Counted from the first letter of the stretch, positions 8,408 through 18,420 are shown. The stretch: DNA of 64,000 bases from Okibacterium fritillariae (GCF_900167575.1 NZ_FUZP01000001.1:124001-188000); one strand, 5' to 3'. Translations and numbers: made by a program. Notes: generated from the letters alone by a model not told the origin.

Positions 8408-9244
8408 CTAGCGTGCCAGGAACTCGAGGATCACGCGGTTGAATTCCTCGGGGTGGCTCGCGTTGATGCCGTGCGGTCCGCCGGCGATGACGTGCAGCTC
8501 GCTGCCCGCGATGGCGGCGTGCGTGCGGGCACCCGATCCTTCGAAGGGCACGACCGCGTCGCCGTCGCCATGGATGACGAGAGTCGGGACGGTGACCTTC
8601 TCGAGGTCCTCGCGGAAGTCGGTGTTCGCGAACGACGCCATGGCCTCGAGCGCGGCCGGCTTGAAGGCCTGGTGCGCGAGGGTGAGCGCTGTCTGGCGCT
8701 CCTCTTCGCTCACGACCAGCTGGCCGTCGACCGAGAAGAAGTTCTTCGTGAAATCGTCGTAGAACGTGTCCTGGTTGGCGGTCAGACCGGCCGTCATCTT
8801 GGCGGCTTCCGTGGCCTCGAGGGGGCCGTCGGGGTTGCCGGGCGTCTTCAAGAGATACGGAGGAACCGCGGCCGCGAAGACGACGCTGCGCAAGCGCTCG
8901 GCACCGTACTTTGTGAAGTACCGCGCCACCTCGCCGCCGCCCATCGAGAATCCGACGAGCGTGACGTCGTTCAGGTCGAGGGCTTCGAGCACGGCGTGCA
9001 GGTCTTCGGTCAGCGTGTCGTAGCTGTAGCCGGTGAGCGGCTTGTCGCTGCGGCCGAAACCGCGGCGGTCGTACGTGACGACGCGGTGCCCGGCTGCCTC
9101 GAAGGCGGCCACCTGGTGCGCCCAGGACTCACCCGAGAGCGGCCAACCGTGGATCAGCACGACGGGTCGGCCGTTTCCCCCGGTGTCGTCGACGTGCAGG
9201 TTGATGTCTTTCAGAAGTCCGTGGTGTGCGGTGATCTCGGTCAT
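8408..9244 (-). CDS. Alpha/beta hydrolase, cofactor-free haloperoxidase/esterase type
   Basis: A 278-residue protein starting at ATG 9244 behind aaagga. An alternative in-frame ATG lies 21 nt upstream. It carries HGWPLSGESW (oxyanion region), GFSMGGGE with nucleophile Ser100, HGDGDAVVPF for the acid and GGPHGINASH for the catalytic His. This set is characteristic of the cofactor-independent chloroperoxidase/arylesterase subfamily, whose in vivo role is usually ester or lactone hydrolysis. The next upstream gene on this strand is 74 nt away, so an operon is possible. Confidence 0.85.
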   Translation of the reverse strand: MTEITAHHGLLKDINLHVDDTGGNGRPVVLIHGWPLSGESWAHQVAAFEAAGHRVVTYDRRGFGRSDKPLTGYSYDTLTEDLHAVLEALDLNDVTLVGFSMGGGEVARYFTKYGAERLRSVVFAAAVPPYLLKTPGNPDGPLEATEAAKMTAGLTANQDTFYDDFTKNFFSVDGQLVVSEEERQTALTLAHQAFKPAALEAMASFANTDFREDLEKVTVPTLVIHGDGDAVVPFEGSGARTHAAIAGSELHVIAGGPHGINASHPEEFNRVILEFLAR

Positions 9245-9318
9245 AACAGTCCTTTTCTGCGCCACCAGTGACGGCGCTGCTCAGAGGTGTTTCGGCGTCA
9301 TCCGCCGCTTCGGATTGG

Positions 9319-10101
9319 TCAGTTGAGGGCCGGCGTGTCGGTGGGGATGACGCCGCCGCCGTAGAGGTCGCTGGCGAGGTTCTGCAGCGCCCGCAGTGCC
9401 ACGCGCTGGGTGAACGGGCCGTAAGAGACGCGGGCCACGCCGAGCGCCTCGAGCTCCGGGGCCGGCAGGGCACCGGGGGCGCCGATGACCGACAGCTTGT
9501 TCGCTCCGAGGCCCTCGACGAGACGCTCGATGGCCTCGCGGTCGAGTGCGCCGGGCACGAAGACGAGGGTCGCACCCTGGTCCAGGAACGCCTTACCTCG
9601 GGCGATGGCATCCTCGATGCTCTCGTGGGCCGGGCGGTCGCCGCCGCGCACGATGGCGTCGGTGCGGGCGTTCAGCTGGAAGGCCACACCCTCCTGCTCG
9701 GCCGCGCGCATGATGGCGCTGACGCGCTGCACCGACTCGTCGAAGGGGCGCAGGCGGTCTTCCACGTTGGCGCCGACGACACCGAGCGCAATGGCACGGC
9801 GAATGGTCTCGGCGGGGTCGGCATAGCCGTCGTCGAGGTCGGCGGTCACGGGCAGGTCGACGGCATCCACCACGGTCTTCACGCCGGCCAGGGCCACGTC
9901 GAGCGGCATGCCGCCGTCTTCATAGCCGTAGCTCGCGGCGATGGAGTGCCCGGCGGTGGCGATGGCGGATGTCTGGGGCAGCGCCGCGACGGCCTTCGCG
10001 CTCACGGCATCCCACACGTTTACGACGCTCAGAATCTTCGAGTCCTGGTGCAGCGCCTGCAACGCGAGCGCACGGTCTTTGGTCACCTGTTCAGTAGTCA
10101 T
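9319..10101 (-). CDS. Isocitrate lyase/PEP mutase-family protein
   Basis: A 260-residue (beta/alpha)8-type enzyme. VVNVWDAVSAKAVAA, TADLDDGYAD (metal-binding Asp residues), GANVEDR and QLNARTDA are the ordered motifs of the ICL/PEPM superfamily, which forms or cleaves C-C or P-C bonds next to a carboxylate. The catalytic KKCGH of isocitrate lyase is absent, so it is not a glyoxylate-shunt enzyme. Oxaloacetate hydrolase, 2-methylisocitrate lyase-like or a relative remain possible. The substrate is unknown. Confidence 0.8.
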   Translation of the reverse strand: MTTEQVTKDRALALQALHQDSKILSVVNVWDAVSAKAVAALPQTSAIATAGHSIAASYGYEDGGMPLDVALAGVKTVVDAVDLPVTADLDDGYADPAETIRRAIALGVVGANVEDRLRPFDESVQRVSAIMRAAEQEGVAFQLNARTDAIVRGGDRPAHESIEDAIARGKAFLDQGATLVFVPGALDREAIERLVEGLGANKLSVIGAPGALPAPELEALGVARVSYGPFTQRVALRALQNLASDLYGGGVIPTDTPALN

Positions 10102-10275
10102 GCTCCAGCGTTACACCCGGATGCCTCGGCGGGCAACGGGCTGAACAACCTTCAGCTTCCTGGGCTAAGACAGAAGCGGTGCACATCGCGGCGCTCGGAA
10201 TTGTGGCCGGGCTCGTCGCGTTGCCGACACTGACGGGCCCGTCGCCCGCCCATCGTTTTTGTCGAGGAGGAAGAC

Positions 10276-11310
10276 GTGAAGGCTGTTCAGTACCGACGCG
10301 CGGGTGATTCGAGCGTTCTCGAGCTGGTCGATAGGCCGGTGCCCGAGGTCTCGAAGGGCGAAGTGCGCGTGCGCATCGTCGTCTCCGGCGTGAACCCCAC
10401 CGACTGGAAGTCGCGCGCCGGCTCGGGTTCGAGCGACGAGTTCGACACCCCGAAGGTGCCCAATCAAGACGGGGCAGGCTTCGTCGACGCGATCGGCGAC
10501 GACGTCGAGCACGTGCGCGTGGGCGACCCCGTGTGGGTGTGGGATGCCGCCTGGCAGCGCGACGACGGCACCGCGCAGGAGTATGTGGTGCTGCCCGAAT
10601 ACCAGGTCGTTCCGCTGCCCGACGAGGCCTTGCTCGATGTGGGCGCCTCGGTCGGGATTCCCGCACTGACCGCACACCGCGCGCTCACGGCATCCGAGAC
10701 CCTGCCCGATCGACTCACGCCCGCGAGCCTGCACGGCCGCACCATCCTGGTCACGGGAGGCGCCGGGGCCGTCGGTCACGCCGCCATTCAGCTCGCTGTC
10801 TGGGCCGGGGCCACCGTCATCACCACGATCTCGAGCGACGACAAGGCCGCCCTGGCGCGTGCGGCCGGCGCTCACCACATCGTCAACTACCGCACCGAGG
10901 ATGTCGCAGCCCGCGTGCGCGACATCGCTGCGGGTGGCGTCGACGTGATCGTCGACGTGAACCCCTATGCCAACCTCGAGGCCGACCTCGCCGTCATCGC
11001 GCCCTCCGGCACCCTCTCCCTCTATGCCACCGACTCGAGCGAACCGCTCGCGGTGCCGTTCCGGGAGAGCATGGTGAAGAACATCCGCTTCCAATTCATC
11101 CTCACCTACACGACGACGAGCACGCAGAAGCAGAACGCCGTCGACGCCGTCTCGGATGCCATCGCCGACGGTGCGCTCGCGGTGGGCGAGGAAGCCGGCC
11201 TGCCGCTGCACCGTTTCGCGCTCGCCGAGACCGCCCAGGCGCACGACGCCGTCGAGAACAACACGGTCGGCAAGGTGCTGATCGACGTGACCCAGAAGGA
11301 GAACCGATGA
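10276..11310 (+). CDS. NADP-dependent quinone oxidoreductase, MDR family
   Basis: A 344-residue protein with a GTG start and a strong site (gaggagg). It has an N-terminal GroES-like domain and a Rossmann domain with [16 protein letters not shown]. The structural and catalytic zinc cysteines of alcohol dehydrogenases are absent, placing it with the zeta-crystallin/quinone reductase branch, which reduces quinones or enones with NADPH. Its stop overlaps the aldo/keto reductase start by 4 nt (ATGA), so the two form an operon likely involved in carbonyl or quinone detoxification. Confidence 0.88.
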   Translation: MKAVQYRRAGDSSVLELVDRPVPEVSKGEVRVRIVVSGVNPTDWKSRAGSGSSDEFDTPKVPNQDGAGFVDAIGDDVEHVRVGDPVWVWDAAWQRDDGTAQEYVVLPEYQVVPLPDEALLDVGASVGIPALTAHRALTASETLPDRLTPASLHGRTILVTGGAGAVGHAAIQLAVWAGATVITTISSDDKAALARAAGAHHIVNYRTEDVAARVRDIAAGGVDVIVDVNPYANLEADLAVIAPSGTLSLYATDSSEPLAVPFRESMVKNIRFQFILTYTTTSTQKQNAVDAVSDAIADGALAVGEEAGLPLHRFALAETAQAHDAVENNTVGKVLIDVTQKENR

Positions 11311-12221
11311 CCGACACCTCGAACACCACGAACAACGCCACCACCGGCACGAACGCGAACGGCACCGAACGCCCCGCCGAGGCATCCGGCACCTTCACCC
11401 TCGGCGGCGACCTCACGGTCAACCGCCTGGGCTACGGCACCATGCAGCTCACGGGTGACGGCGTCTGGGGCGAACCGCGCGACCGCGACGAGGCCATCCG
11501 CGTGCTGCGTCGCGCCGTCGAACTCGGCGTGAACCTCATCGACACGGCCGACGCCTACGGCCCTTATGTGACGGATGCTCTCATCCGCGAGGCGCTCCAT
11601 CCCTACACCGACGACCTCGTCATCGCCACGAAGGTGGGCTTCACGCGCCAGGGCCCGGGCGAGTGGATCCCGGTCGGACGCCCCGAGTACCTGCGTCAGC
11701 AGACCGAGCTCAACCTGCGCCACCTCGGCGTCGAGCGCATCGACCTGCTGCAGCTGCACCGCATCGACCCGAAGGTGCCGCTCGAGGAGCAGCTCGGCGA
11801 GCTGAAGAAGCTTCAGGATGAGGGCAAGGTGCGTCACATCGGCCTGTCCGAGGTGAGCGTGGACGAGTTGCAGGCGGCCCAGAAGATCGTCGACATCGTG
11901 TCGGTGCAGAACCTGTTCAACCTGACCAACCGCAAGTCCGAGGCGCTGCTCGACTACGCCACCGAGAACGGCATCGGGTTCATCCCGTGGTTCCCGCTGG
12001 CCACGGGCGAGCTCACCAAGGAAGACGGCCCGCTCACCGAGATCGCCGCCTCGCACGGTTCGACGCCGAGCCAGCTGGCCCTCGCGTGGCTGCTGCGCCG
12101 TTCGCCCGCCATGCTGCCCATTCCGGGCACGTCGAGCGTCTCGCACCTCGAGGACAACCTGCAGGGCGCCCTCATCGAGCTGAGCGACGACGAATACCAG
12201 ACGCTGGATGCCGTCGTCTAA
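11307..12221 (+). CDS. Aldo/keto reductase
   Basis: A 304-residue TIM-barrel oxidoreductase with a roughly 20-residue Asn/Thr-rich N-terminal tail before the fold. LIDTADAYG carries the catalytic Asp and Tyr, ATKVGF the Lys, and LLQLHRID the His. [13 protein letters not shown] binds NADPH. It matches the YdbC-like AKR subgroup in length and motifs. It is translationally coupled to the upstream quinone reductase. The frame is open far upstream, but that part is a shadow of the quinone reductase gene. Confidence 0.9.
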   Translation: MTDTSNTTNNATTGTNANGTERPAEASGTFTLGGDLTVNRLGYGTMQLTGDGVWGEPRDRDEAIRVLRRAVELGVNLIDTADAYGPYVTDALIREALHPYTDDLVIATKVGFTRQGPGEWIPVGRPEYLRQQTELNLRHLGVERIDLLQLHRIDPKVPLEEQLGELKKLQDEGKVRHIGLSEVSVDELQAAQKIVDIVSVQNLFNLTNRKSEALLDYATENGIGFIPWFPLATGELTKEDGPLTEIAASHGSTPSQLALAWLLRRSPAMLPIPGTSSVSHLEDNLQGALIELSDDEYQTLDAVV

Positions 12222-12278
12222 ACGCTGAGGCGTCGGCGGGTGTCCACGCGGCACCGCGTGCCGAGACGTCCGCAGACG

Positions 12279-12322
12279 CAGAGAGAGCGGGGCCGCCTCC
12301 CCAGGCGATCCCGCTCTCTCTG
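12279..12322 (+). terminator. Two-tier hairpin downstream of the aldo/keto reductase gene
   Basis: The outer stem of 13 bp (cagagagagcggg / cccgctctctctg) is perfect. The 18-nt loop contains a nested gcct-cccc-aggc hairpin. It lies 57 nt after the stop codon. The same 13+18+13 layout occurs at 41916-41959. Confidence 0.7.
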
Positions 12323-12531
12323 TGCTCAACGACAAAGTCGGAGCTGTTCCGGCACATCGGAGGCTCCCCCCATCGATTCCCCATCGATAGATCTCCGACG
12401 GCCGGCGCCGTCTCGCGCCCGAACAGGGCCGGGGCGGTGCTAGCGCTGGAAACATAACACCGCGTCGGTGCCGACAGGCAGCAGAATGTCCCGATTTGGC
12501 GCGGTTTCCGACCGGAAGTAGGGCGTTCGTC

Positions 12532-12544
12532 TCACAAAATGTGA
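12532..12544. promoter_or_regulatory. Palindrome upstream of the histidine kinase gene
   Basis: tcaca-aaa-tgtga is a perfect 5-3-5 inverted repeat, 110 bp upstream of the kinase start and just before ttagat, a possible -10. It could be an operator, for example for the LuxR-type response regulator of this operon. This is inference only. Confidence 0.35.
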
Positions 12545-12654
12545 CTTTAGATGTAGTGGCCCTCGCCGCTCGATGTGCACTTCTCCCGGGACTGAGACAT
12601 GATCGACGGAGGGGACGGTGTCGTGCCCCACGGATCACGATCGGGGGAGGCGAG

Positions 12655-13758
12655 ATGAGTGACGGGGCCGCGCGTTCGCCGCACCGCGAGACGATCGACC
12701 GTATCATCGCCGATCTGGTCACCGCGCTCGAGGAGCGCGGCAGTTCTCTCGCCTCGGGCGGCGCCCTCGACCCGATCTTCGAGCAGCAGGCGCGCTCGAT
12801 CCTGACCGAGTCGCTGGTGCTCACGCATCCGGATGACGGCACTCGCGTCACCTCACCCGTCGCCGTCGACTATTCCAGCCCCGCCGACCTCGATCGCGTC
12901 GGCCGCCTGCGGGCGACCCAGAACGCCGACCCCGCCGAGAATCTCATGGCCGCCGAGGTGATCTACTTCGTCGCGCTGCCCGTTCTCGTCGAGCTCTACG
13001 TCGACACCACGGCACCCGCCGCGGATGCCGTCGCCCTCACCCAGCGCATCGCCAACACCTTGCACCACGCCCTGTGGCGTCGCTTCCCGCCCGGAGCCAT
13101 CGCCTACGTCGAGGGTCTGCGCGTGCAGCTGGCGCAGGCCGACCAGGATTCGCGCAAACGCATCTCGCGCGCGCTGCACGACCGCGTGGCCCACGGCATC
13201 GCCGCGGGTTTGCAGCGCGTCGAACTCAGCTCGATCGCGGGCGACGTGGGCCACCTCGACGACGCCGTCGAGATCTTGCGCACGACGCTCGAAGACGTGC
13301 AGGGCATGGCTTTCGACATCCGCCAGCTCGTGGGCGCGGCCTTCCTCGACGAGGCGATCAAGAACTACCTCGACCAGTCGCGGTCGATCCCGCCGGCGCC
13401 CGAGTTCACGACCGCGGGAACGCCCGTGCGGCTCGCGCCCGACGTGGGCGAAGAGACGTTCACCATCGTGCTCGAGGCGATTCGCAACGTGCGCAAACAC
13501 GCGCGCGGCGCCACCCGCATGCACGTGTCGACCGAGTGGCTCGACGAGAGCGTGGTCGTGCGCGTGACCGACAACGGCCCCGGGTTCGACCCCACCGTGC
13601 GCCGCGGCGGCTCGCTCGGCCTCGTCGGCATGCAAGAGCGAGCGGATGCCGTCGGCGCCACGCTCGAGATCGACAGCTGTTCGGCCGGCACCCGCATTCG
13701 CCTCGACGTTCCGACCGTCCCCGCCGTCGCCGGCGCCGGCGCTGCGAGCCGCGGCTGA
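12655..13758 (+). CDS. Soluble sensor histidine kinase (HisKA_3 type)
   Basis: A 367-residue protein with no membrane segment. The first 150 residues are an unrecognised, probably sensory, domain. The dimerisation/phosphoacceptor helix SRALHDRVAHG places the phosphorylated His at 175. The HATPase domain shows EAIRNVRKHARG (N box), DNGPGFDP (G1) and SLGLVGMQER (G2). This is the NarL-partner class. Its TGA overlaps the ATG of the response regulator (TGATG). gggggaggcgag precedes the ATG at 12655. The signal is unknown and must be cytoplasmic or relayed. Confidence 0.88.
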   Translation: MSDGAARSPHRETIDRIIADLVTALEERGSSLASGGALDPIFEQQARSILTESLVLTHPDDGTRVTSPVAVDYSSPADLDRVGRLRATQNADPAENLMAAEVIYFVALPVLVELYVDTTAPAADAVALTQRIANTLHHALWRRFPPGAIAYVEGLRVQLAQADQDSRKRISRALHDRVAHGIAAGLQRVELSSIAGDVGHLDDAVEILRTTLEDVQGMAFDIRQLVGAAFLDEAIKNYLDQSRSIPPAPEFTTAGTPVRLAPDVGEETFTIVLEAIRNVRKHARGATRMHVSTEWLDESVVVRVTDNGPGFDPTVRRGGSLGLVGMQERADAVGATLEIDSCSAGTRIRLDVPTVPAVAGAGAASRG

Positions 13759-14390
13759 TGCCGATGCCGATGCCCACGAAGCCCGTCGCCCCCGTCATCC
13801 GCCTCGCCATCGCCGACGACCACGATCTGTTCCGCGACGGCATCGTCGCGATTCTCGGACACGACCCACTCGTCGACGTGGTCGCTGAGGCCTCGGACGG
13901 GCACGACGCCCTGCGCGTGGCCATCGCGCACCGGCCCGACGTGCTGCTGCTCGACGTCGAGATGCCGGGCCCCGGTGCGGCCACCACGGTGCGCCGCATC
14001 CGCCGCCAGGCCCCCGAGACCCGCATCGTCGTGCTCACCATGCACCGCGACGCCATGCTCACCGAGTCGCTGCGTCAGGCCGGCGCGGCCGCCTACCTGA
14101 CGAAGACCATGCCGAGCGCCGACCTGTTGCGCGCCGTGCACGCGGTCGCCGCGCGCACCGACCAGACCGCCGTGGGTGTCGACGTGGGGCTCGTCTCGCC
14201 GCGCGAATACGAGGTTCTGCGCCTCATCGCACTGGCGCGCTCCAATGCCGAGATCGCGAGCGAACTGTCGATCACCGAGGGCACCGTCAAGCGGCACACG
14301 AGCAACCTCTATGCCAAGTTGGGCGCCACGTCGCGCATCGACGCCGTGCGCCGCGCCCTGTTGCTCGGCGTGCTCGGCCACGACGCCTAG
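13758..14390 (+). CDS. LuxR/NarL-family response regulator
   Basis: A 210-residue protein. The receiver domain has the acidic pair IADDHD and phosphoacceptor Asp66 in LLLDVEMPG, with a Thr in LTMHRD and Lys in YLTKTM completing the site. The C-terminal LuxR helix-turn-helix reads SPREYEVLRLIALARSNAEIA. The N-terminus repeats MPMPMP, so the start may be 13758, 13764 or 13770. It forms an operon with the kinase. The olefin cluster begins 176 nt downstream on the same strand, which makes it a possible target or co-transcribed unit. Confidence 0.9.
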   Translation: MPMPMPTKPVAPVIRLAIADDHDLFRDGIVAILGHDPLVDVVAEASDGHDALRVAIAHRPDVLLLDVEMPGPGAATTVRRIRRQAPETRIVVLTMHRDAMLTESLRQAGAAAYLTKTMPSADLLRAVHAVAARTDQTAVGVDVGLVSPREYEVLRLIALARSNAEIASELSITEGTVKRHTSNLYAKLGATSRIDAVRRALLLGVLGHDA

Positions 14391-14500
14391 AAGGGGCGGG
14401 CGCAAGCCCCCAGGCAGTGAGCATCCAGTGCCCAGGGAAACGTGGGAAAATGAGCGGATGCCCGAGTAACCCCTCATTCCTCTCGGTGCATGGGAAATAC

Positions 14501-14526
14501 GGAACAATTGACCGGTGGTGTGTGTT
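14501..14526 (+). promoter_or_regulatory. Possible SigR/SigH-type promoter before oleA
   Basis: ggaac (14501-14505) and gtt (14524-14526) are separated by 18 nt, resembling the GGAAT-N18-GTT pattern of actinobacterial SigR/SigH promoters. It lies about 40 nt before the TTG start of oleA. A TTGACC (14508-14513) overlaps it but has no matching -10. The match is weak. Confidence 0.25.
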
Positions 14527-14566
14527 TTCACCCGCGACCAGACCAATAACTCGATAGGACTACCCG

Positions 14567-15589
14567 TTGGACGGAAACGCAACGACGACTCACAGCAACG
14601 TCGCATTGCTGTCGGTGGCGACCACGATCGCCCCCCGCATCACGACGAGTGAAGACATCGACAGTCGCTTGCAGCCGGTCCTGAAGAAGCTGAAGCTGCC
14701 TCAGGGTCTTTTGCAGCGGGTCGCGGGAGTGCTCGAGCGCCGCAACTGGGACGAGGGTCAGAACTTCGACGACGCCGCGGTCGAAGCGGGCAAGAAGGCG
14801 CTGGCCGAGGCCGGCATCGAGCCGTCGCAGATCGGCCTGATCATCAACACGTCGGTCACGCGCAAGCACCTCGAGCCGTCGGTTGCCGTGCGCATCCACA
14901 ACGGGCTCGGCCTGCCGTCGTCGGCCATCAACTTCGACATCGCCAACGCGTGCCTCGGCTTCGTCAACGGCATGTCGCTCGCCGCCCAGCTCATCGAGTC
15001 GGGCCAGATCAAATACGCCATGATCGTCGACGGCGAAGACGCCGACGAGATCCAGGTCAACACCATCGAGCGCCTCAGCAAGGGCGGCATCGGCCGCAAA
15101 GAATTCATGAGCGAGTTCGCCAGCCTCACGCTCGGCTCGGGTGCCGCGGCGGCCGTCATCGGCCCCGCCGACCTGCATCCCGAGGGTCACCGCATCCTGG
15201 GCGGCGTCACGCGCGCGGCCACGCAGTTCAACGAACTGTGCGTGGGCAGCGTCGACGGCATGTTCACCGACGCCAAGGCCCTGCTCAAGGGCGGCATGGA
15301 ACTCGTCGTCTCGGCCTGGAAAGAGGCCAAACGCGACTGGAACTGGTCCAGCATGGACCGCTACATCCTGCACCAGGTCAGCGAGGTGCACACCAACGCC
15401 ATCGTCAAGGCCGCGCACATCGACCGCAGCAAGGTTCCCGTCACCTACCCGCACTACGGCAACGTCGGGCCCGCCTCCATCCCCATCACGCTCGAAGCCG
15501 AGAAAGAGACCCTGAAGAAGGGCGACCGCGTTCTGCTCATGGGCGTGGGCTCCGGCCTCAACACCGCCATGATGGAAATCGCGTGGTGA
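14567..15589 (+). CDS. oleA: OleA, thiolase-fold acyl-CoA condensing enzyme
   Basis: A 340-residue protein with a TTG start preceded by taggac. OleA joins two fatty acyl-CoAs head-to-head into a 2-alkyl-3-ketoacid. The thiolase-superfamily triad is visible: Cys129 in NACLGFVNG, His269 in ILHQVSEVH and Asn299 in HYGNVGPASIP. It looks like a KAS III/FabH homologue, but the neighbouring fused oleBC and oleD genes settle the assignment. The OleBC GTG start overlaps its TGA by 4 nt. Confidence 0.9.
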   Translation: MDGNATTTHSNVALLSVATTIAPRITTSEDIDSRLQPVLKKLKLPQGLLQRVAGVLERRNWDEGQNFDDAAVEAGKKALAEAGIEPSQIGLIINTSVTRKHLEPSVAVRIHNGLGLPSSAINFDIANACLGFVNGMSLAAQLIESGQIKYAMIVDGEDADEIQVNTIERLSKGGIGRKEFMSEFASLTLGSGAAAAVIGPADLHPEGHRILGGVTRAATQFNELCVGSVDGMFTDAKALLKGGMELVVSAWKEAKRDWNWSSMDRYILHQVSEVHTNAIVKAAHIDRSKVPVTYPHYGNVGPASIPITLEAEKETLKKGDRVLLMGVGSGLNTAMMEIAW

Positions 15590-18420
15590 CAGACCGGATG
15601 CCGGGTGCCGCACGCACCCCGGCGCCCGCGTCGATGCCACCCCAGGGCCTGCCGGGGCTCGACTCCCGCTTCTCCCGCATCGCCCTCGTCCCCGACTCGG
15701 GCGACGCCATCGGCACCACCCGCGGATGGCATGCGCTCGACAACGGCGCCGAACTCGATCGCCTGGGCGTCACGCCCGTCGGCACCATCCTGTGCGTGCA
15801 CGGCAACCCCACCTGGTCCTACCTCTGGCGCGAGCTCGTGCAGCAGGCCACGGATGTCGCGGCGACGGGCTCGGGCGATGCCTGGCGCGTCATCGCCGTC
15901 GACCAGCTCGACATGGGCTTCTCGGAGCGCACGGGCGTGCACCGTCCGCTCGCGCAGCGCGTGCGCGACCTCGCCGACTTCACGCTCGCGATCGGGCTCG
16001 AGGGCCCCGTCGTCACGTTGGGCCACGACTGGGGCGGTGTCGTCTCGATGGGCTGGGCGGTCGATCATCCCGAGCTGCTCAGCGGCCTGATGCTGCTGAA
16101 CACCGCGATCCACCAGCCGTCCGACGCGCCTATTCCGGCGCCGCTGCGGCTCGCGTTGGCGCGCGGCGTGTTCGGTCAGGCCACCGTGGCCACCCCCGCC
16201 TTCCTCGAGACCACGTTGGCGCTCGGTCACCCGGCCGTCTCCCGCGCGGTGAAGGATGCCTATCGGGCGCCCTATCGCGGCGCGGCCCGGCGCGGGGGCA
16301 TCGGCGGTTTCGTCGCCGACATCCCGGTGGATGCCTCACACCAGAGCTTTGCCGAGCTGAGCCGCATCTCGTCGGCCCTGCGCCGCCTGACGGTGCCCGC
16401 CGTCATGCTGTGGGGCCCGCGCGACCCGATCTTCAGCGACCGCTACCTCGACGACCTGATCGACCGCCTGCCGCACGCCGATGTGCACCGCTTCGAGGGC
16501 GCCGGTCACCTGATCGCGGAGGACGTCGACTATGCCGACGCCCTGCTCACGTGGCTCGGCGACAACGCCGCGCGCGTCACGACCGGCGCTGCTCGCTCTG
16601 AACAACCGACCGAGGACTACGCCGATACCGTCGCGACCGGTTCGAAGGCGGCTTTGGTCGAGAAGGCCTCGGATGACGCCGGAACGGGTGCCGCGGCATC
16701 CGATCGGCCGCTCTGGCACTATCTCGACGAGCTGAGCGACAGCGGCGAGACGGCCCTGGTGGAGATGAACCCCGGAAACGGCGCCGAACCGCGCGTCGTC
16801 AGCTGGAAACTGCTGTCGCGGCGCGTGCGCGAGATCGCCGCCGGCCTGGCCGGCGTGGGCGTGAAGAAGGGCGACCGCGTGTCGCTGCTCGTGCAGCCCG
16901 GCGCCGACCTGACCGCCGTTCTCTATGCCTGCCTGCGCCTCGGCGCGGTGGTGGTCGTCGCCGACGCGGGCCTCGGCCTGCCCGGTCTGACGCGCGCCGT
17001 GCGTGGCGCCCAGGCCGACCACGTGATCGGAGCGGCCCCCGGGCTCGCGGCCGCACGCGCCCTCGGCTGGCCGGGCCAGAAGATCTCGGTCACGACGTTC
17101 CCGCGCGCGGTCGCCCGTGCGCTCGGCATCTCGCACACGCTCGCCGAGCTGGTGCGCGACGGGCGCGGCGCGACGCTGCCCGAAGCGCCCGCTCCGAGCG
17201 ACACCGCCGCCATCCTGTTCACGTCGGGTTCGACGGGCCCCGCGAAGGGCGTCGTATATAGCCACGCTCAGCTCGGCGCCATCCGTGACACCCTGGCCGC
17301 CCAGTACGGCGTCGGGGTGGGAACGGGCCTGGTCGCCGGTTTCGCGCCGTTCGCGCTGCTCGGCCCGGCTCTCGGCGCCCGCTCGGTCACGCCCGATATG
17401 GACGTCACCTCGCCCAAAACCCTCACTGCGACGGCCGTAGCCCAGGCCGCCGCGGCCGTCGATGCGACCGTCGTCTTCCTGTCGCCCGCCGCCGTCACCA
17501 ACGTCGTCGCCACCGCGGATGCCTTGACCGATGCCCAGCGCCACGCCCTTGCCGGCGTGCAGACGTTCCTGTCGGCCGGCGCTCCGGTCTCGGAATCGTT
17601 GCTCGCCGCAGCGGCCGACCTCATGCCCAACGCCAGCGCCCACACGCCCTACGGCATGACCGAGGGCCTGCTCATGACCGACATCTCGCTCGACGGCATC
17701 CGCGCGGCCGCCGCATCCCGAGCGGTCGGCGGCGTGTGCGTGGGAACGCCCGCCGCGTCCGTGCAGGTGCGCATCAGCGCGCTCGACGACCTCGGGCAGC
17801 CGACCGGCGAGCCCACGACCGAAGCGGGCGTCACGGGCGAGATCGTCGTCTCGGCCCCGCACCTCAAGAGCAACTACGACCGGCTGTGGATGACGGATCG
17901 CGCCTCCCGCGTGGGCACCGACTCCGCGTTCGCCGACCGCCGCGACGCCGGGGATGCCTCACCCGGGGCCGTCTCGGCCGCGGCCGCCGCGGCATCCACG
18001 CGCACCCGCTGGCACCGCACGGGCGATGTCGGACACCTCGACGAGGCCGGCCGCCTCTGGGTCGAGGGTCGCCTGCCCCACGTCATCGCCACGCCCGACG
18101 GTGTCGTCACACCCGTCGCGCCCGAGCAGCGGGTCGAATCGCTCGACCGTGTCGCCCGTGCGGCCGTCGTCGGGGTCGGTCCGCGCGGCACGCAGCAGAT
18201 CGTCGTGATCGTCGAGACGGCCTCGCCCGCGCGGCGGGTGGCGTTGGCAGATCGCGAGCTCACCTCATCCATTCGCGGAGTAGCCGGTGTGCCGGTCGCG
18301 GCCGTGCTCGAGGTGCCGCGCCTGCCCACCGACATTCGCCACAACTCGAAGATCGACCGCAGCGGCCTGTCGCGCTGGGCCGCCGACGTGCTCGCGGGCG
18401 GACGGATGCGTCAGCCGTGA
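15586..18420 (+). CDS. oleBC: OleBC fusion: beta-lactone decarboxylase plus beta-lactone synthetase
   Basis: A 944-residue fusion. Residues 1-330 are an alpha/beta hydrolase of the haloalkane-dehalogenase branch, with HGNPTWS at 72-78 and GHDWGG at 146-151 placing the nucleophile Asp at 148. This fits OleB, which decarboxylates beta-lactones to cis-olefins. After an Ala/Thr-rich linker, residues 365-944 form an AMP-ligase fold with TSGSTGPAKG at 546-555, YGMTEG at 689-694, RTGDVG from 811 and a C-terminal Lys922. This fits OleC, which makes the beta-lactone from the 2-alkyl-3-hydroxyacid (OleB and OleC roles are literature knowledge). oleBC fusions are known in Actinobacteria such as Micrococcus luteus. 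Starts at GTG 15586 or ATG 15598 are both possible. Confidence 0.9.
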   Translation: MTDRMPGAARTPAPASMPPQGLPGLDSRFSRIALVPDSGDAIGTTRGWHALDNGAELDRLGVTPVGTILCVHGNPTWSYLWRELVQQATDVAATGSGDAWRVIAVDQLDMGFSERTGVHRPLAQRVRDLADFTLAIGLEGPVVTLGHDWGGVVSMGWAVDHPELLSGLMLLNTAIHQPSDAPIPAPLRLALARGVFGQATVATPAFLETTLALGHPAVSRAVKDAYRAPYRGAARRGGIGGFVADIPVDASHQSFAELSRISSALRRLTVPAVMLWGPRDPIFSDRYLDDLIDRLPHADVHRFEGAGHLIAEDVDYADALLTWLGDNAARVTTGAARSEQPTEDYADTVATGSKAALVEKASDDAGTGAAASDRPLWHYLDELSDSGETALVEMNPGNGAEPRVVSWKLLSRRVREIAAGLAGVGVKKGDRVSLLVQPGADLTAVLYACLRLGAVVVVADAGLGLPGLTRAVRGAQADHVIGAAPGLAAARALGWPGQKISVTTFPRAVARALGISHTLAELVRDGRGATLPEAPAPSDTAAILFTSGSTGPAKGVVYSHAQLGAIRDTLAAQYGVGVGTGLVAGFAPFALLGPALGARSVTPDMDVTSPKTLTATAVAQAAAAVDATVVFLSPAAVTNVVATADALTDAQRHALAGVQTFLSAGAPVSESLLAAAADLMPNASAHTPYGMTEGLLMTDISLDGIRAAAASRAVGGVCVGTPAASVQVRISALDDLGQPTGEPTTEAGVTGEIVVSAPHLKSNYDRLWMTDRASRVGTDSAFADRRDAGDASPGAVSAAAAAASTRTRWHRTGDVGHLDEAGRLWVEGRLPHVIATPDGVVTPVAPEQRVESLDRVARAAVVGVGPRGTQQIVVIVETASPARRVALADRELTSSIRGVAGVPVAAVLEVPRLPTDIRHNSKIDRSGLSRWAADVLAGGRMRQP

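Larger units (their letters stand above)
12222..12654. other. 433-bp intergenic region before the two-component operon
   Basis: It holds a strong terminator-like hairpin (12279-12322), a palindrome tcacaaaatgtga (12532-12544) and a possible -10 element ttagat (12546-12551). The middle part (about 12330-12540) is less GC-rich than the flanking genes and shows no convincing ORF or RNA gene. Confidence 0.5.

Noticed and set aside
9319-10101. Calling the ICL/PEPM-family protein an isocitrate lyase
   Set aside because: The KKCGH catalytic motif is absent and the protein is about half the usual length.
10533-11306. Upstream extension of the aldo/keto reductase frame
   Set aside because: It is a shadow of the quinone reductase. 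The real start is the coupled ATG at 11307.
14567-15589. Calling OleA a FabH (fatty-acid initiation) enzyme
   Set aside because: The fold and triad are shared, but the coupled oleBC and oleD genes make OleA the better assignment.
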